Shown here: positions 7,251 through 8,574 of the stretch, piece by piece
How the letters are laid out: every line of letters starts with the position of its first letter
Position numbering within the stretch: the first letter of the stretch is position 1
NCBI GenBank assembly: GCA_021779635.1
Contig: JAJYAH010000262.1
Location: 1-8,574, forward strand
DNA: 8,574 nt
Reading direction: 5' to 3'
Origin: Pseudomonadota bacterium
GTDB taxonomy: Bacteria; Pseudomonadota; Alphaproteobacteria; Rhizobiales; Xanthobacteraceae
Notes under the pieces: generated by a model
Seen by the model: only the letters and a program-made list of their open reading frames with translations
Told to the model about the DNA's origin: nothing
Database searches by the model: none
Program-made: the position numbers and the translations under genes

Positions 7251-7433
7251 GGCAATTCCGGATGAGAGAGAGTGGCTAGCCCTCTCTATCCCAACTCAAA
7301 CCGCCGTGAAAGGATTGCGTGACCCTTAAGAAATTTCGCTATGCCGCAGTGCAACGCGACGTGAAATTTTCGAATCCAATTCCGGCGTGTTTTGAAATTA
7401 GCGGGATGGGATCAGCTTAAGTCTGAGGCAACC
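7251..7433 (-). promoter_or_regulatory. Likely pdhA promoter/leader region
   Basis: This 183-base gap, rich in A and T for this genome, separates the FtsB-like gene from pdhA. A weak sigma70-like pair on the minus strand is TTGCAC (7354-7349) and TCTTAA (7331-7326), 17 bases apart; the -10 matches the consensus at only three positions. Three GAAATT motifs occur on the + strand at 7330, 7363 and 7394, spaced 33 and 31 bases (about three helical turns). The first is part of the perfect palindrome GAAATTTC. Near the gene, AGAGAG/CTCTCT arms flank the palindrome GGCTAGCC at 7274-7281. Any of these could be a regulator site; none matches an operator that I can name. Confidence 0.4.
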
Positions 7434-7437
7434 TCAG
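7423..7437 (-). terminator. Possible weak hairpin at the end of the FtsB-like gene
   Basis: A perfect 6-bp stem CTGAGG/CCTCAG with a CAA loop overlaps the TGA stop (7436-7434) of the FtsB-like gene. No T-run follows on the minus strand, so it is at best a weak or factor-assisted stop, or an RNA-stability element. Confidence 0.25.
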
Positions 7438-7751
7438 TCCGGATTGGTGAGCCGAACCAGATCGTGCGGATTGGCGTAATCCAGCTGATAGCGCGCCCGC
7501 TCGTCGAGCATATCCGGATCGACCCGATCGGATCGCAGCAGCGAGACACGCTGCTCACCTTTGGCGCGCTCCTGCTTCAGCCGCGCCAGCTCTGATGTCA
7601 GCGCGATGATCTCCTGATCGAGCTCCTGGCGCGCGTTCAGCCCATACTTGCCGGTATACGCGTTGACGCCGAAATAGCCGACCATCCCCGCTGCCATCGT
7701 ATAGAGGGCAAGCCCGGTAAGCAGGGATTTGAGGCGGCTGCGAGAGACCAT
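7434..7751 (-). CDS. FtsB/DivIC-like septum formation initiator
   Basis: This 105-residue protein has the layout of FtsB/DivIC cell-division proteins: a short cytoplasmic N-terminus rich in Arg/Lys (1-9), one membrane helix (about 10-30), a GKYGLNARQELDQEI segment, a periplasmic coiled coil (about 40-72, with ALTSELARLKQE heptads), and a C-terminal conserved patch with ERARYQLDYANPHDLVRL (84-101). In model bacteria FtsB joins FtsL and FtsQ and helps activate septal peptidoglycan synthesis. The assignment rests on architecture and the C-terminal motif, because the family is weakly conserved in sequence. From memory, it occurs just upstream of pdhA in many alphaproteobacteria, commonly after eno; here an FMN reductase precedes it. 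The ATG at 7751 has no strong ribosome site. Confidence 0.85.
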   Translation of the reverse strand: MVSRSRLKSLLTGLALYTMAAGMVGYFGVNAYTGKYGLNARQELDQEIIALTSELARLKQERAKGEQRVSLLRSDRVDPDMLDERARYQLDYANPHDLVRLTNPD

Positions 7752-7829
7752 AACTCACAAGATGCGACGGTCCGGTTAATGGAATCCTAAGACACAGCCG
7801 CCCCCTTCACACCCGCCGTTTGTTTCGGA

Positions 7830-8387
7830 CTATCTGTGGTGTCTCTCGACGAAGACGGCAAAGGCGTCGATGTATTGCTTCAGCACCTGCTGCAGCGATT
7901 CCTTGATGAGACTGCCCTTATCATCAAACGCGTCGCCGACATTGTTCAGATACATCTCCGGCTGCTGCATAATCGGTCCCGAGATGCCCGGCAGGACATT
8001 CTGCAGGGTCTTGGCGGCGCTCACGCCGCCGAGTGGACCCGGCGAATTGCTGATAATGCCGGTCGGCTTGCCATTGAAAGAGCTTTTGCCGTACGGCCGG
8101 GATCCGACGTCGATCGCGTTCTTCAATACGCCTGAAATCGCACGATTGTATTCGGGCGTGACGAACAGCACCGCGTCAGATGCCTGCAGCATCTCGCGAA
8201 ACTTCACCCAATCCGCCGGGGGTGCGGCTTCGAGATCCTGATTGAAGAACGAAATGCCGTGCAAGGTGACGACATTGAGCTTCAGCGTATCGGGCGCAAG
8301 CTTCGCTAGCGCGTTGGCGATCTTGAGGGAGAAGCTCTCTTTGCGAAGGCTGCCGACGATGACGGCAACGCTGTACGGGGTGGGCAT
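7830..8387 (-). CDS. NADPH-dependent FMN reductase (ChrR/YieF-like flavoprotein)
   Basis: This 185-residue flavodoxin-fold protein belongs to the NADPH-dependent FMN reductase family, whose members reduce quinones, chromate, azo dyes or flavin in the cytoplasm. The FMN-phosphate loop GSLRKESFS is at 12-20. The hallmark PEYNRAISGVLKNAIDVGSRP (78-98) lines the flavin and tetramer interface, and a GPLGG loop follows at 117-121. I chose the ATG at 8387: GAGGA lies seven bases upstream and the fold begins at once (MPTPYSVAVIVGS). An in-frame upstream ATG at 8471 would add 28 residues rich in Lys, Arg and Pro that do not fit the family. The 78-base gap to the FtsB-like gene leaves co-transcription open. 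The family does not reveal the physiological substrate; quinone or xenobiotic reduction is an inference. Confidence 0.89.
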   Translation of the reverse strand: MPTPYSVAVIVGSLRKESFSLKIANALAKLAPDTLKLNVVTLHGISFFNQDLEAAPPADWVKFREMLQASDAVLFVTPEYNRAISGVLKNAIDVGSRPYGKSSFNGKPTGIISNSPGPLGGVSAAKTLQNVLPGISGPIMQQPEMYLNNVGDAFDDKGSLIKESLQQVLKQYIDAFAVFVERHHR

Positions 8388-8574
8388 GGAGATATCCTCT
8401 GCTGAATTCGGTAGCGGCGCGGCTTTCGCGCGCAACTTCCTAGGCAGTTTTCGAAAAAGATGCAAGTGCATGCATTGGCGCTTGGTGGATCCGGCGAGGA
8501 TTTGCTCGTTTGTCCGGGGGTAGTGGCCACGCCCACTACAGCCCGAGGACAGACAAAAACCGAGCCATCACGGC
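8388..8574 (-). promoter_or_regulatory. Upstream region of the FMN reductase gene
   Basis: No gene is supported in these 187 bases. They contain the ribosome site of the reductase (GAGGA, about 8395-8399). A candidate minus-strand promoter is TTGCAT (8465-8460) and TAGGAA (8442-8437), 17 bases apart; the -10 matches only three consensus positions. TGCATGCA at 8467-8474 is a perfect palindrome next to the -35 candidate, within TGCAAGTGCATGCA. Further upstream is the hairpin at 8511-8551. Confidence 0.35.
8511..8551. repeat. Imperfect inverted repeat upstream of the reductase gene
   Basis: A perfect 7-bp stem GTAGTGG/CCACTAC (8520-8526 and 8533-8539) is enclosed by GGG/CCC and by an outer TGTCC/GGACA pair (8511-8515 and 8547-8551) with small bulges. 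No T-run follows on either strand, so a simple terminator is unlikely. It may be an operator, a remnant of a dispersed repeat, or the end structure of a neighbouring gene outside the window. Confidence 0.4.

Noticed and set aside
5193..7265. A 690-codon open frame on the + strand opposite pdhB and pdhA
   Set aside because: It is antisense to two well-supported PDH genes. Its translation is rich in Arg, His, Gly and Leu without domain features, as expected for the reverse strand of high-GC coding DNA.
8388..8471. A 28-residue N-terminal extension of the FMN reductase from the upstream ATG
   Set aside because: The downstream ATG at 8387 has a well-placed GAGGA and starts right at the flavodoxin fold; the extension is basic, Pro-rich and does not resemble the family.

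Overview
The window looks like chromosomal DNA from an alphaproteobacterium, most probably Bradyrhizobium, Rhodopseudomonas or a close relative in the Nitrobacteraceae. The evidence is the high GC content, the order of the pyruvate dehydrogenase (PDH) genes directly downstream of a small septum-initiator gene, an E1-beta subunit with its own lipoyl domain, and dispersed palindromic repeats of types that I recall from these genomes. The genus is an inference; no rRNA or other species marker is present.

Layout from left to right. The + strand opens with the C-terminal 205 codons of an aldo/keto reductase (1-618). It converges on a long minus-strand block, and a nested palindromic repeat (630-739) lies between the two stop codons. 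The minus-strand block, in its own reading direction from right to left, is: an NADPH-dependent FMN reductase (8387-7830), an FtsB/DivIC-like division protein (7751-7434), PDH E1-alpha pdhA (7250-6219), lipoyl-E1-beta pdhB (6173-4749), a yeast-Fcy1-type cytosine deaminase homologue (4727-4275), PDH E2 pdhC (4169-2721), a small four-helix membrane protein (2650-2216) and dihydrolipoamide dehydrogenase lpd (2165-747). Gaps within the block from pdhA to lpd run from 21 to about 105 bases, so it is probably one operon. The 183 bases before pdhA are the likeliest site of its promoter.

The four PDH genes encode a complete complex. E1-alpha and E1-beta decarboxylate pyruvate on thiamine diphosphate. 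E2 carries the acetyl group on a lipoyl lysine to CoA, and E3 reoxidises the lipoyl group with FAD and NAD+. All catalytic motifs that I could check are intact. Two passenger genes share the operon: the deaminase, whose GC content is clearly lower than that of pdhA, and the membrane protein of unknown function.

No wholly new system is evident. The points most worth a second look are two inverted copies of a palindromic repeat inserted in frame in the E2 linker (translated as Pro/Gly-rich peptide), the Fcy1-type deaminase inside the PDH operon, the uncharacterised membrane protein between E2 and E3, and three spaced GAAATT motifs upstream of pdhA.
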